This document shows, one piece after another, positions 37,040-45,769 of a DNA stretch of 64,000 bases (position 1 is its first letter; the number at the start of each line of letters is the position of its first letter). The notes beneath the pieces are model-generated. The model made no database searches. It was given only the letters and a program-made list of their open reading frames with translations, and was not told where the DNA came from. Source of the stretch: Thermoplasmata archaeon (lineage in GTDB: Archaea; Thermoplasmatota; Thermoplasmata; Lutacidiplasmatales; UBA184). Made by a program: the position numbers and the translations under genes. The stretch covers positions 155,920-219,919 of the forward strand of contig JAKASQ010000002.1 in NCBI GenBank assembly GCA_021828195.1, written 5' to 3'.

Positions 37040-38719
37040 ATGGACGCCACCACGACCTACATCGCGGTCGGTCTGATCTCGGCATTCACCGCGTTCGCGG
37101 TCATCTTCCTGGGCTACCGGGGGAGCTGGTTCGTGCGGAAGGCGAAGCTCTGGATGTTCACGACCGATCACAAACGGATCGGCCTGATGTACATCGCCAC
37201 CGGGATCACGTTCTTCTTCATCGGAGGGATCTACGCGGTCCTCATCCGCACCGATCTCGGCTTCGTCCAAGGGCTCGGGCTCGATCCCCAGACGACCCTC
37301 GGCATCACCCCGGACGTGTACAGCACGCTGTTCACGATGCACGGGGTGCTGATGATCTTCATGTTCATCATCCCGACCCTCGCCGGGTTCGGGAACCTCC
37401 TCGTGCCGTCGATGATCGGCGCCAAGGAGATGGCGATGCCCAAGATCAACGCCATCGCCTTTTGGCTGATCCCCCCCGCGGGGGTCATTCTGATCCTCTC
37501 GAACGCGTACGCCGGCTGGACCGGCTACGTCCCCCTGTCGCTCCAGCCGTACGGCCCGAACCCGTACGGGCTCGACTACTGGGTCCTGGGATTGCACATC
37601 CTCACGATCTCCTCGATCCTCGGTGCGGTCAACTTTCTCGTTACGATCATCAAGCACCGGGCGCCCGGGGTCGAGTACTGGAACATGCCCCTGTTCGTTT
37701 GGGCGACGCTGATCAATTCCGTACTCCTCCTATTCGCCCTCCCGTCGCTGTCCATCGCGCTGACGTTCGTGCTCAGCGACCGGAACTTCGGGACCCACAT
37801 CCTCGCGAGCGTGAACGGCACGCCCCTCGGGGGAGCCCTCCTCTATCAGAACTTGTTCTGGTTCTTCGCGCACCCCGAAGTGTACATCATGGTGTTGCCC
37901 GCGTTCGGGATTGTCTCCACCATCATCCCGAAGTTAGCGCGCAAAGACATCTTCGGCTATGCGGCGATGGCGATTAGCCTCGGCGCCTTCGCCCTCCTCT
38001 CCTTCGCGGTCTGGGGCCACCACATGTTCCTGACGGGGATCGACACGAACGTCGCGTTCTTCTTCATGCTCAGCACGATGGCGATCGCGGTGCCGTCCGC
38101 CGTGAAGACGTTCAACTGGGTCGCGACGCTCTGGGGCGGTCGGATATGGATGGCGGTGCCGATGTGGTTCTGCTTCGCCTTCATCACAGGGTTCGTGATC
38201 GGAGGATTATCGGGGCTCTACCTCGCTTCGATCCCGATCGACTATCTCTACCACGGGACGTACTTCGTGGTGGCGCACTTCCACTACATCCTGCTCGGCG
38301 GGACGCTGATGGCGCTCTTCGCGGGGATCTACTTCTACTTCCCGGTGATCACGCACCGCTGGTACAACCAGCGGCTCGGTCACATCCACTTCGCGCTCAC
38401 GTACATCGGCGTCAACGTACTCCTGTTCCCGATGTTCATCCTCGGGGCCGAAGGGATGCCGCGCCGCGTGTACGACTATCTCTGGGCCGGGAACTTCCAG
38501 GCGCTGAACTTCATCTCGACCCTGGGCGCGTTCATCCTCGGGATCGGCCAGCTGTTCTTCCTGTACAACATGGTCCACAGCTACTACTACGGCGAGCCCG
38601 TCACGAGCCGCGACCCGTGGGGCGACCCGCTGCCGAGCACCATCTCGGGGCCCGTCGCTGTTCCGACTCCTGTGCCCACCCCCGTCCCCGTCTCGGCCGA
38701 GTCGGAAGGCGGGGTGTGA
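37040..38719 (+). CDS. coxA: Heme-copper oxidase subunit I, A-type
   Basis: A 559-residue protein with twelve helices, preceded by GGAGGT. Ligands: H101 and H415 (low-spin heme), H413 (high-spin heme), and H278, H327, H328 (CuB), with Y282 for the His-Tyr bond. AHPEVY carries E280, the A1-type D-channel glutamate; the channel entrance Asp is replaced by E130 ([11 protein letters not shown]). K356 keeps the K-channel. It reduces oxygen to water while pumping protons. The C-terminus has a [10 protein letters not shown] repeat. No subunit III gene follows. Confidence 0.96.
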   Translation: MDATTTYIAVGLISAFTAFAVIFLGYRGSWFVRKAKLWMFTTDHKRIGLMYIATGITFFFIGGIYAVLIRTDLGFVQGLGLDPQTTLGITPDVYSTLFTMHGVLMIFMFIIPTLAGFGNLLVPSMIGAKEMAMPKINAIAFWLIPPAGVILILSNAYAGWTGYVPLSLQPYGPNPYGLDYWVLGLHILTISSILGAVNFLVTIIKHRAPGVEYWNMPLFVWATLINSVLLLFALPSLSIALTFVLSDRNFGTHILASVNGTPLGGALLYQNLFWFFAHPEVYIMVLPAFGIVSTIIPKLARKDIFGYAAMAISLGAFALLSFAVWGHHMFLTGIDTNVAFFFMLSTMAIAVPSAVKTFNWVATLWGGRIWMAVPMWFCFAFITGFVIGGLSGLYLASIPIDYLYHGTYFVVAHFHYILLGGTLMALFAGIYFYFPVITHRWYNQRLGHIHFALTYIGVNVLLFPMFILGAEGMPRRVYDYLWAGNFQALNFISTLGAFILGIGQLFFLYNMVHSYYYGEPVTSRDPWGDPLPSTISGPVAVPTPVPTPVPVSAESEGGV

Positions 38720-38732
38720 ACCGGGAGGGCCG

Positions 38733-39308
38733 ATGCGCGGGCACGACCTCTTTCGGTACGCCGCCGTCGCCGCGCTCGTAGCCTGTTACGTGACGATCAT
38801 CCTCGGCGGGAACGTCATCGCGAGCGACTCCGGCCTCGGATGCCCGTCGTGGCCCGCGTGCAACGGGTCGTTTACTCCGCTCCCGACGGTCTCGGGAGCG
38901 AGTGCGGTCGAGTGGGCCCACCGCGTCAGCGCGTTCTTCCTCGCGGTGGTGATCGTCATCCTAAGCGCCTTCGCCCTCGCCTACGAGCGCCGCCGGCCGG
39001 TCTTGCTCAAGCTCAGCCTGTTCTCGCTCGCGCTGGTCGTCGCGCTCGCTCTGCTCGGAGGAGCGGTGGTCGATTCCAGCCTGGACCTCACCCTGGTTCT
39101 CCTGCACTTCGCGCTCGCCACGATCCTGTTCGGGGTCCTGCTCATCCTCGTGCTTCTGTCCAACCTGCGCTCGCTCTCTCGGCGGTGGGTCAACTGGGCG
39201 GTGAAGGCAGGCGAGGAGTGCGAGGCGGACCCGTATGCGCTCCCCGGGGCCGGCCCCGTGGACGAGGGAGCCGCTCGGCCGGGCTCTTCGCCCGGCCCGG
39301 AAGGCTAA
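38733..39308 (+). CDS. ctaA: Heme A synthase, short archaeal form
   Basis: A 191-residue protein with four helices, about half the length of bacterial CtaA, as known from archaea such as Aeropyrum. Seen: GGNVIASDSGLGCPSWPAC with the conserved Cys pair, EWAHR with the heme-binding His, and a further His in LVLLHFALA. It oxidises heme O to heme A for the oxidase encoded upstream. The last 40 residues are a polar tail. Confidence 0.9.
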   Translation: MRGHDLFRYAAVAALVACYVTIILGGNVIASDSGLGCPSWPACNGSFTPLPTVSGASAVEWAHRVSAFFLAVVIVILSAFALAYERRRPVLLKLSLFSLALVVALALLGGAVVDSSLDLTLVLLHFALATILFGVLLILVLLSNLRSLSRRWVNWAVKAGEECEADPYALPGAGPVDEGAARPGSSPGPEG

Positions 39309-39344
39309 GCGAGCGAGCGGGTTCGCTGCGTCCAACGTAACCCG

Positions 39345-40277
39345 ATGAGCGAGGTCGCATCCGCCCGTGCATCTGCGCTCCCCACGAGCTCGCGCTTCTC
39401 GGACGCGGTGAGCCTCGCGAAGCCCGGGATCACGTTGCTGATCGTCCTCGTGGCGGTCGGCGGGTACTTCCTGGCGAACCCGACCGTGGTCGACTGGTAC
39501 CGCCTCCTGCTCCTCGTCCTCACCGGGGCCGCCGCCTCGGCCGGCGCGGCGATGCTGAACCACTACCTCGACCGGGACGTCGACCCGCAGATGCATCGGA
39601 CCTCCGACCGGCCGCTGGCCGCCGAACGGATCGTATCGAGCACCGCGGTGCTCATCGTGGGTCTGGCCTTCCTCGCCGTGGGGATCGGTGTGGCCAGCGC
39701 GTTCCTCAACCTCCTCACGGGGTTCTCGATCTTCCTAGGAGGGTTCACGTACGTTGTCGTCTACACCGCCTGGCTCAAGCGACGGTCGAGCTGGAACATC
39801 GTTATCGGAGGGTTCGCGGGGAGCGCCCCCGCCCTCGCGGGGAGCGCCGCCGCAATCGGCTACTGGTCCACCGGATCGATCGCCTTCGCGATTCTCGTCT
39901 TCCTATGGACTCCCCCACACTTCTGGAGCCTCGCCTTGTTGCTCAAGGACGACTACGCTCGGGCAGGGCTACCGATGCTGCCGCGGATGAACGACCCGGC
40001 GTACTCGGGAAAGGTCGTGGTGATCTCCGCCGCACTCCTCGTCCCGGCGGCGCTCTTGGTCGGGTGGACGGGCGCGATCACCTGGCCGATCCTCGTCGTC
40101 CTGATCGTGCTCGGCCTGCTCTTCGTGATGTTCACCCTCCCCCTGTGGAAGCGGGTCGACCGCGCCACGGCCCGTCGCGGGTTCATCTATTCGGGGCCCT
40201 ACCTCCTGTTCGTGATCCTGGCGTTGATCGTGAACGTCCCGCTGCTGCGCGTCGGGATCCCCACGGGATTCGGCTAG
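39345..40277 (+). CDS. ctaB: Heme O synthase (protoheme IX farnesyltransferase)
   Basis: A 310-residue UbiA-family membrane enzyme with nine helices. The two Asp-rich motifs are visible: NHYLDRDVDPQMHRTSDRPL, and YTAWLKRRSSWNIVIGG with the later LLKDDYARAGLPML. It attaches farnesyl to heme B, giving heme O, the substrate of CtaA. Together with CtaA it supplies heme for the A-type oxidase. Confidence 0.95.
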   Translation: MSEVASARASALPTSSRFSDAVSLAKPGITLLIVLVAVGGYFLANPTVVDWYRLLLLVLTGAAASAGAAMLNHYLDRDVDPQMHRTSDRPLAAERIVSSTAVLIVGLAFLAVGIGVASAFLNLLTGFSIFLGGFTYVVVYTAWLKRRSSWNIVIGGFAGSAPALAGSAAAIGYWSTGSIAFAILVFLWTPPHFWSLALLLKDDYARAGLPMLPRMNDPAYSGKVVVISAALLVPAALLVGWTGAITWPILVVLIVLGLLFVMFTLPLWKRVDRATARRGFIYSGPYLLFVILALIVNVPLLRVGIPTGFG

Positions 40278-40386
40278 ATCCGCCGGAGCGCCCACGGGGC
40301 CGGGACTCACCCGAGCAAGTTACCTGGAGGAAACGTGCCGCCGGTCCGCCAACGTCCTTATTTCGGCTCGCACCCTGTTGCTATCG

Positions 40387-41088
40387 ATGACATCTCCCGA
40401 ACGCCCCGTCGAGCCCGCCGAGCACAAGCGCGCCGCCGAGGACGTACTGCGGAAGCTCGGTTACGCTCGGATCCAACCGGACCAGGGCGACGCGGGCCTC
40501 TCTCCTACGTTCTGGGTCCAGGAGGCCGGCGTGCCCCGCCGGACCTGGCCGGTCTTTGTCGCGAGCACATCGTCCGAGTGGCTCGGGCGGTGGAACACGC
40601 GCCCCAAGAGTGCGCGGATGCGGGAGGATCGCGCGATCCTCGTCGTGCACTCCGATCGTGCCGCGGATGAGGCCTGGGACCGGATCGCCCGCGGGAAGTA
40701 CTCCCCGCTCGACTCCGAGCTCGCGATCCTCGTCGTTCCCGTCCCCGTGCAGGGGGACGTCGCCCCTCACTGGCACCCGCGCGTCGTCGACCGCCGAGAG
40801 GTCCTGCGGATCGCCACGGGGGTCGTTGTGGGGATGTTCAAGCGGGCTCAAGACAGCGAGGGCGCCGCGCAGATCGACTTCGAGGAGATGCTGACGCTCC
40901 TGCGCACGCGGTTCGGCATTGACGTCCACCGCTCGCTCGACGTGAGAACGGACGAGGAGGCGCTCTTCCTGATCTACCAGATGGCGATGAAGGACTCCTA
41001 CGCCCCGGGGGACCCCGGCGCCAACCTGCACCTCTTGGTCCTCAAGCCGACCGGCCCCTCGGCCCGCCTGCCCTGGTTCGCGGCGTGA
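40387..41088 (+). CDS. Hypothetical protein
   Basis: About 233 residues from ATG 40387 (a TTG lies 9 bases upstream). No transmembrane segment or known motif is recognised. The N-terminal region AEDVLRKLGYARIQPDQGDA and the strand RAILVVHSDRAADEAWDRI look like an alpha/beta fold, and AILVVPVPVQGD recurs as a core strand. Possibly a restriction-endonuclease-like or Rossmann-like domain, but no catalytic residues can be named. Codon use matches its neighbours. Confidence 0.6.
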   Translation: MTSPERPVEPAEHKRAAEDVLRKLGYARIQPDQGDAGLSPTFWVQEAGVPRRTWPVFVASTSSEWLGRWNTRPKSARMREDRAILVVHSDRAADEAWDRIARGKYSPLDSELAILVVPVPVQGDVAPHWHPRVVDRREVLRIATGVVVGMFKRAQDSEGAAQIDFEEMLTLLRTRFGIDVHRSLDVRTDEEALFLIYQMAMKDSYAPGDPGANLHLLVLKPTGPSARLPWFAA

Positions 41089-41175
41089 GCCCTCGCTCGA
41101 GCACAGCCCCGGAACCGGGGGAACCGGGTCGAACGCAGGGATTAAGAACGGCCGTGCCTCGTCGAGCGGACGAGC

Positions 41176-41358
41176 ATGAGCGACTCTACGGCCGGTTGGG
41201 AGACCCCCTACGGGACCACTCCGGGCAGCTCGACCCCATCGCCGGACGTGAGCCCGCAGTGGGGAAGGCAGGAGCTCCGGATGTTTTTCTGGCTCGCGAT
41301 CGTCAGCACGACGATCATCGGCGCTGCGGGCACGGTCGCCTGGCTTCTCGTGCATTAG
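41176..41358 (+). CDS. Small single-helix membrane protein
   Basis: A 60-residue protein with a polar Ser/Pro-rich N-terminus and one C-terminal helix (MFFWLAIVSTTIIGAAGTVA). A TATA-like TTAAGA lies about 30 bases upstream. No function can be given; a small respiratory accessory protein is conceivable because the oxidase genes are close. Confidence 0.5.
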   Translation: MSDSTAGWETPYGTTPGSSTPSPDVSPQWGRQELRMFFWLAIVSTTIIGAAGTVAWLLVH

Positions 41359-41379
41359 CTCTCCGCTCTCGGGGCAACC

Positions 41380-41387
41380 TTATCTAA
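41380..41387 (+). promoter_or_regulatory. TATA box of tRNA-Pro
   Basis: TTATCTAA lies about 38 bases before the tRNA 5' end, giving a start near 41410 and a short leader. Confidence 0.5.
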
Positions 41388-41421
41388 GCGGCCCCGGTCC
41401 CGAACCCGCCGGCGCGGTTTC

Positions 41422-41496
41422 GGGGCCGTGGGGTAGCTTGGACCATCCTTCTTGCTTGGGGTGCAAGAGACTCCGATTCAAATTCGGACGGCCCCA
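41422..41496 (+). tRNA. tRNA-Pro (GGG)
   Basis: Acceptor GGGGCCG pairs with CGGCCCC; D region GGGGTAGCTTGG; anticodon stem CTTGC/GCAAG with loop TTGGGGT, anticodon GGG at 41458-41460; T arm TCCGA/TCGGA with loop TTCAAAT. Discriminator A at 41496, no encoded CCA, no intron. Confidence 0.94.
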
Positions 41497-41558
41497 CCGG
41501 CCGCCCGGCTCCCGCTCGGGGCCGCTTCAAGTACGGTCGATTCCTCGGCCGTGCTCCC

Positions 41559-42200
41559 ATGGTCCGACGGTTCGTGGCAGAGCGTCGGCGCGATCCGTAC
41601 TACCGCGCGGCGCAGAAGGAGGGATTGCGCTCGCGGGCGGCGTTCAAGCTAACGTTCCTCGCCTCCCGGTTTTCCCTCCTCCGGCCCGGGGCCCGGGTCC
41701 TCGATCTCGGGGCCGCTCCCGGCGGCTGGTCGCTCGTCGCGCGGGATCTCATCGGCCCTCGGGGCACGGTCGTCGCAGTCGACCAGCGCGCCTTTGAGGC
41801 CGCCGAGGGCATCCACCCGATCCGCGGCCGGGTCGGGGACCCGAGGCTTCTCGCGCGACTCGGCCCCGACAGGTTCGACACGGTGCTCTCCGATCTCTCG
41901 CCTCGGATCAGCGGGGCGTACGCGACCGATCACGCCCGCAGCGTGGAGCTCGTCCGCGCGGCGTTCGCGCTCGCCCGCGAGGTACTCCGCGAGAACGGTT
42001 CCTTCGCCGCGAAGGTGTTCGACGGCGACCTGCGCGGGGGGCTGGAGGAGGAACTGCGCCCGTACTTCGCCCGATGGACCCGCACGAAGCCTCCCGCCTC
42101 GCGCGAACAGTCCTCCGAGATGTATCTGATCGGCCTCGGCTTCTCGGCGAAGCGCGGGTATCCACGGGCACCCGCTTCCGCGCCGCTCGACCCCCTGTAG
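41559..42200 (+). CDS. rlmE: RlmE/FtsJ-type 23S rRNA 2'-O-methyltransferase
   Basis: A 213-residue AdoMet enzyme. The AdoMet loop is VLDLGAAPGGWSLVA, and the K-D-K-E catalytic set can be read: Lys in SRAAFKL, Asp in LSDLSPRISG, Lys in SFAAKVFDGD and Glu in SSEMYLIG. In bacteria it methylates U2552 in the A-loop of 23S rRNA; archaeal members act on 23S as well. It follows the tRNA-Pro gene. Confidence 0.92.
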   Translation: MVRRFVAERRRDPYYRAAQKEGLRSRAAFKLTFLASRFSLLRPGARVLDLGAAPGGWSLVARDLIGPRGTVVAVDQRAFEAAEGIHPIRGRVGDPRLLARLGPDRFDTVLSDLSPRISGAYATDHARSVELVRAAFALAREVLRENGSFAAKVFDGDLRGGLEEELRPYFARWTRTKPPASREQSSEMYLIGLGFSAKRGYPRAPASAPLDPL

Positions 42201-42302
42201 GCACGCTCGACGAGCCCGAAGCGAGGTGGCCGTGCGCCGGGAGCCCCGATAAATAGAGGGACGATATGGCCTCGGCCCACTGTTTTTGAGGGTCGATTAC
42301 TC

Positions 42303-43511
42303 GTGATCCGTTTTGGACCTGCGGGGATCCCTCTTTCGTGCAAGGGCCGAACCCTGCGCGATGGGATCGCGGACATTCACCATCTCGGCCTCACTGCCAT
42401 GGAGATCCAGTTCATCAAAGTCAACCCCCTCGCGCGGCTCGCCATGGACGAGGAGGTGGCGAAGACCCCGCGGGAACTCCTCCAGCAGCTGGTCGTGACG
42501 GTGGGCAACAACGGCGCCGTGGGGGCCCAACCGACCTTGGCGATGCTGACGAGCCCGCTCAAGCGTCGGGACAGCGTCACGACGATCACTACGAGCCTCG
42601 CGAAGGATTACACGGATCTCCAGCAGACGAAAGCGCTCGCGCGGGCGCTGGACGTCGACCTCACGCTGCACGCCCCGTACTACGTCGATTTCTTCGGCAG
42701 CGACGAGGCTCGGGAACGCTCGCAACGCCAGATCCAGTGGGCGGCGGTGCTCGCCGAGGGCCTCGGCGCCCGGATGGTGATGACCCACCTCGGGTTCTAC
42801 GGCGCGGTCGGCCACGACCAGTCGATCGAGGCGATCACGCAGATCGTCCAGGATCTCTCGACCTGGCTCAACCAGTACAGCAAGGGCACGGTCCGCCTCG
42901 GGATCGAGCCGAGCGGACACCCGGACGTCTTCGGCTCCCAGCAGGAGGTGCTCGAGCTCGTCCGACGGGTCAAAGGAACGGTCCCGATCCTCAATCTCCC
43001 GCATCTCGCCGCCCGAGAGGGCAAGACGTTCGAGAAACCGGAGGACCTCGATCCGGTGCTCCAGGCGTTCCTCCGGGCGAGCGGCGGGTCCCTCTATCTG
43101 AACTTCTCCGGGGTGGAGATCTACCGCCCCGGGGAGTTTCGGCTCACCCCGATCAAGCGCGGAACGGTTCGGTTCGATCCGCTCGCCGAGCTCTTGGCCG
43201 AGCGCGACTACGACGCCACCGTGATATCGAGCTCGCCGCTGCTCGAGCATGACGCGATGTACATGAAAGTCCTGTACGAGCGGGCGCTCACGCGGCGCTG
43301 GATGAAGAAGCACAGCCCCCCTCCCGCACCCGCGACCAAGCCCAAGGCGCCCGTACCAATCCCGATCAAGATGAAGCCGCACGCTCGGCCGGCGTCGCGT
43401 CCACGCCCCTCCGCATCGAGATCCCACCGCCGCCCGAAGCGAAGACCCGCTCGCCGTGCGAAGAAGCAGAAGCACCGGGAGGGTCGACGCCATGCCGCGC
43501 GACACCGCTGA
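42303..43511 (+). CDS. Endonuclease IV-like TIM-barrel protein, degenerate metal site
   Basis: A 402-residue protein from GTG, with TATA-like GATAAATA at 42248-42255. The first 300 residues follow the archaeal xylose isomerase-like/endonuclease IV family: LTLHAPYYVDF, MVMTHLGFYG, LGIEPSGHPDVFGS, NLPHLAAREG, LYLNFSGVEIYRPGEF and VISSSPLLEHDA. By comparison with that family from memory, several metal ligands look lost: Asp to Asn before LPH, His to Asn in YLNFSG, and Glu to Ser in SSSP. The last 75 residues are a Pro/Lys/Arg-rich tail that could bind nucleic acid. It overlaps the next gene by 20 bases. Confidence 0.8.
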   Translation: MIRFGPAGIPLSCKGRTLRDGIADIHHLGLTAMEIQFIKVNPLARLAMDEEVAKTPRELLQQLVVTVGNNGAVGAQPTLAMLTSPLKRRDSVTTITTSLAKDYTDLQQTKALARALDVDLTLHAPYYVDFFGSDEARERSQRQIQWAAVLAEGLGARMVMTHLGFYGAVGHDQSIEAITQIVQDLSTWLNQYSKGTVRLGIEPSGHPDVFGSQQEVLELVRRVKGTVPILNLPHLAAREGKTFEKPEDLDPVLQAFLRASGGSLYLNFSGVEIYRPGEFRLTPIKRGTVRFDPLAELLAERDYDATVISSSPLLEHDAMYMKVLYERALTRRWMKKHSPPPAPATKPKAPVPIPIKMKPHARPASRPRPSASRSHRRPKRRPARRAKKQKHREGRRHAARHR

Positions 43512-44061
43512 CCCGGAACTCTTCCTCGCGGCCGAGCGCTACATCGGAGCCCGCGTCAGCGCGGCGCTCGAACGGATCGATCCGGCGATCCTCGCAAAGA
43601 TCGTCGATCTGCTGGACCACGCTCCGGCGATCTTCGTCTACGGCGCGGGCCGCAGCGGGATCATCGGCCGGGCCTTCGCGATGCGCCTCGTCCAAACCGG
43701 GCTGAGGGCGTACGTAATCGGGGAGAGCGTCACGCCGATCGTGAAGCGGGGAGACACGGTCTTCATCCTCTCCGGGGGGGGCGAGAGCTATTCGAGCATG
43801 CAGACCGCCAACATCGTTCGCCGCGAGGGCGCCGAGCTCGTGGTGATCACGGCGCACGCACGGTCCAAGCTCGCCCACACGGCCACGGCGCTCATCGCGC
43901 TCGAGTTCTCCGAGGATGCCGAGCGTCCCCGTTACGCCCCGCTCGGTACGCTGTTCGAGTCGGCAAGCTTGCGCCTGACGGACGCGCTCGTAGCCGAGTC
44001 GATGCGCACACGAGGAGAGACCGAAGAATCGATGCGCCGCCGTCACGCCATCATGGTTTAG
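43492..44061 (+). CDS. hxlB: SIS-domain 6-phospho-3-hexuloisomerase-like protein
   Basis: A 189-residue SIS protein. Seen: IFVYGAGRSGIIGRAFAMRL (phosphosugar loop) and VFILSGGGESYSSMQTANIV, then the C-terminal GTLFESASLRLTDALVAE typical of HxlB. It interconverts 3-hexulose-6-phosphate and fructose-6-phosphate in the ribulose monophosphate route, which archaea use to make pentoses. No hxlA is adjacent. Start chosen at ATG 43492 by family length. Confidence 0.85.
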   Translation: MPRDTADPELFLAAERYIGARVSAALERIDPAILAKIVDLLDHAPAIFVYGAGRSGIIGRAFAMRLVQTGLRAYVIGESVTPIVKRGDTVFILSGGGESYSSMQTANIVRREGAELVVITAHARSKLAHTATALIALEFSEDAERPRYAPLGTLFESASLRLTDALVAESMRTRGETEESMRRRHAIMV

Positions 44062-44084
44062 ACCCGCGCCGCTCCCGAATCTTT

Positions 44085-44615
44085 ATGGGATGGGCCTCCT
44101 CCCTCGTCGGCGTGCCGAGCCGACCATCCAAACCGAAGACGGAGACGCTCGTCCCGATCCCGACCCGCTTCTTCGTGACGAGCGGTCGCGGAATCAACAA
44201 GACGAGCGAACTCAACGCCTTCGATCTCGCCCTCCTGAAAGCCGGGATCGGGGAGCAGAACCTCGTCAGCGTATCGAGCGTCCTGCCGATCGGCATCCGG
44301 CAGATCGACCGCGCGGAGATCGCGCGAGGAGCGATCACCCATTGCGTCCTCGCCCGCCACAGCGGAGGAGAGGGCGAGGTCATCAGCGCCGGCATCGCCT
44401 TTGGGTTCCGGACCGACGGAGAGGGCGGGTACGTCGCCGAGGGCCATCTGCACGGCACGCAAAAGTCGCTCAAGGAGTTCCTGAAGTGGCGAATGGAAGA
44501 GATCGCGCACTTCCGGGGCGTGGAGCTGAAACGGATCTACTACCGGACCGAAGAGCTCGTGATCCCCATGGATCATTATGGCGTGTGCATCGCCGCGTGC
44601 GTGTTTCTTCCGTAG
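44085..44615 (+). CDS. pdaD: Pyruvoyl-dependent arginine decarboxylase
   Basis: A 176-residue proenzyme. Self-cleavage should occur between the two Ser of VSVSSVLPIGI, leaving a pyruvoyl group on the second Ser. The family stretch RFFVTSGRGINKTSELNAFD is intact. It converts arginine to agmatine for polyamine synthesis. The first ATG lies inside a TATA-like CTTTATGG (44081-44088), so translation may start at GTG 44112 instead. Confidence 0.93.
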   Translation: MGWASSLVGVPSRPSKPKTETLVPIPTRFFVTSGRGINKTSELNAFDLALLKAGIGEQNLVSVSSVLPIGIRQIDRAEIARGAITHCVLARHSGGEGEVISAGIAFGFRTDGEGGYVAEGHLHGTQKSLKEFLKWRMEEIAHFRGVELKRIYYRTEELVIPMDHYGVCIAACVFLP

Positions 44616-44617
44616 CC

Positions 44618-44953
44618 CTAGATCAGGCGTCGGAACAGGAGTTTATCGTCGAGGCTCCCCTCGATCTTGAGCTTCTGAGCGAAGATCGCCTTCATCGGGC
44701 CGATATCCTTGCGGACGAGTCCGCGGAACGTCGTGACGTCCGTCGTGATGGTGACGTCCGCCGGCCCGGTGGCCGAGGTCCGCAGGCTCCCGAGGCGTCC
44801 TCCGCGCAGGTCCACCGCGTACGATCCCTCGTCCGTCAGCCGAAGGCGGATCGTGCGTTCGAGGCCCGAGAGCTCTTCCGAGACCGCAGGGTTCGTCTCC
44901 GCGCGACGGTTGAACCGATCGACCAGCAACGCGAGCTCCTCTTCGACCGTCAT
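44618..44953 (-). CDS. SCP2 sterol-binding domain protein
   Basis: A 111-residue single SCP2-like domain: VTITTDVTTFRGLVRKDIGP and FAQKLKIEGSLDDKLLFRRL are the usual strand-helix endings of this lipid-binding fold. It probably binds a hydrophobic ligand; the ligand is unknown. The ATG overlaps the stop of rnhB by 4 bases, so the two are co-transcribed. Confidence 0.82.
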   Translation of the reverse strand: MTVEEELALLVDRFNRRAETNPAVSEELSGLERTIRLRLTDEGSYAVDLRGGRLGSLRTSATGPADVTITTDVTTFRGLVRKDIGPMKAIFAQKLKIEGSLDDKLLFRRLI

Positions 44954-45615
44954 GGCGCAAACTCGTCCAGCGTGCGAGCCGATCGTTCGGCCATGAGTCT
45001 AGCCGTCGTGCGCCAGGAGGAGCGCAGCCAGTACGGTCGCTCGTCGGCGCGAGGGAGGTGGTCCTTCAGGAACGCGATCGTGATCGGGTCCGTCTGATAC
45101 CCGCTGCCGACATCCGCTCCCAGTTCCTCGCCAAGGGCGACCATCGCCCTATCGCGGACGACCTTCGCGACGATCGAAGCTGCGCCTACGACCTGGATGT
45201 CCCGATCGGCCTTGTGCCGGGAGATGACCTCCCCTTCCCAGCGGGAGAGCCGGCGGACCAGGGTTCCGAAGCGCGGCGCGTTGGCATCGCACGCGTCGAT
45301 GTAGGCCCGGTCGGGGCGGATCCTGCCAATCATCTCCCCGAAGGCACGGGCTTCCAGATGGTTCAAGGCGCCCCGCGCTACCGCCGCGTCGATCTCGGGG
45401 GGCAATAGCGCGATGGTCTCGCGACGGCCGTAGCGGCCCAGCTGCTCGTAGATCTCCTCCCGAAGGTTCGACGCGAGCTCTTTGGAGTCCCGGACCCCGA
45501 GTTCCTGGAGGCTTTCGAGGCGATCCTCGTCCATGGCGAACCCGCCGACGATCAAGGGGCCCAGGACCGGGCCACGGCCGGCCTCGTCCACGCCGAGCAC
45601 GGTCCGAGCGGTCAT
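44950..45615 (-). CDS. rnhB: Ribonuclease HII
   Basis: A 221-residue protein. The catalytic acidic residues are in VLGVDEAGRGPVLGPL (Asp, Glu), AYIDACDANAP (Asp) and the later Asp in SRHKADRDIQVVGAASIVAK. It removes RNA from RNA-DNA hybrids, including Okazaki primers. It diverges from the S8e gene. Confidence 0.95.
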   Translation of the reverse strand: MTARTVLGVDEAGRGPVLGPLIVGGFAMDEDRLESLQELGVRDSKELASNLREEIYEQLGRYGRRETIALLPPEIDAAVARGALNHLEARAFGEMIGRIRPDRAYIDACDANAPRFGTLVRRLSRWEGEVISRHKADRDIQVVGAASIVAKVVRDRAMVALGEELGADVGSGYQTDPITIAFLKDHLPRADERPYWLRSSWRTTARLMAERSARTLDEFAP

Positions 45616-45734
45616 GAGGTTCCTTCGCGAGACACCAGCCCACCCGAGGTCTTAGTCGCGGCGGTGGGGCCCTGCGAGCCGCGGGACGGCCGCGTCCTCC
45701 CCTGGCGCGACCCGCGATTTCCCTCGACAAAGGT

Positions 45735-45742
45735 CATATACG
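45735..45742 (+). promoter_or_regulatory. TATA box of the S8e operon
   Basis: CATATACG is centred about 31 bases before the ATG at 45770, so the S8e mRNA should be almost leaderless. Confidence 0.6.
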
Positions 45743-45769
45743 AACTCCCGCGTGTCCGCGATCCGCACC

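Noticed and set aside
41085-41387. A 100-codon frame overlapping the small membrane protein gene
   Set aside because: Arg/Gly-rich without membrane or fold features, whereas the alternative frame at 41176 has a clear helix and a promoter.
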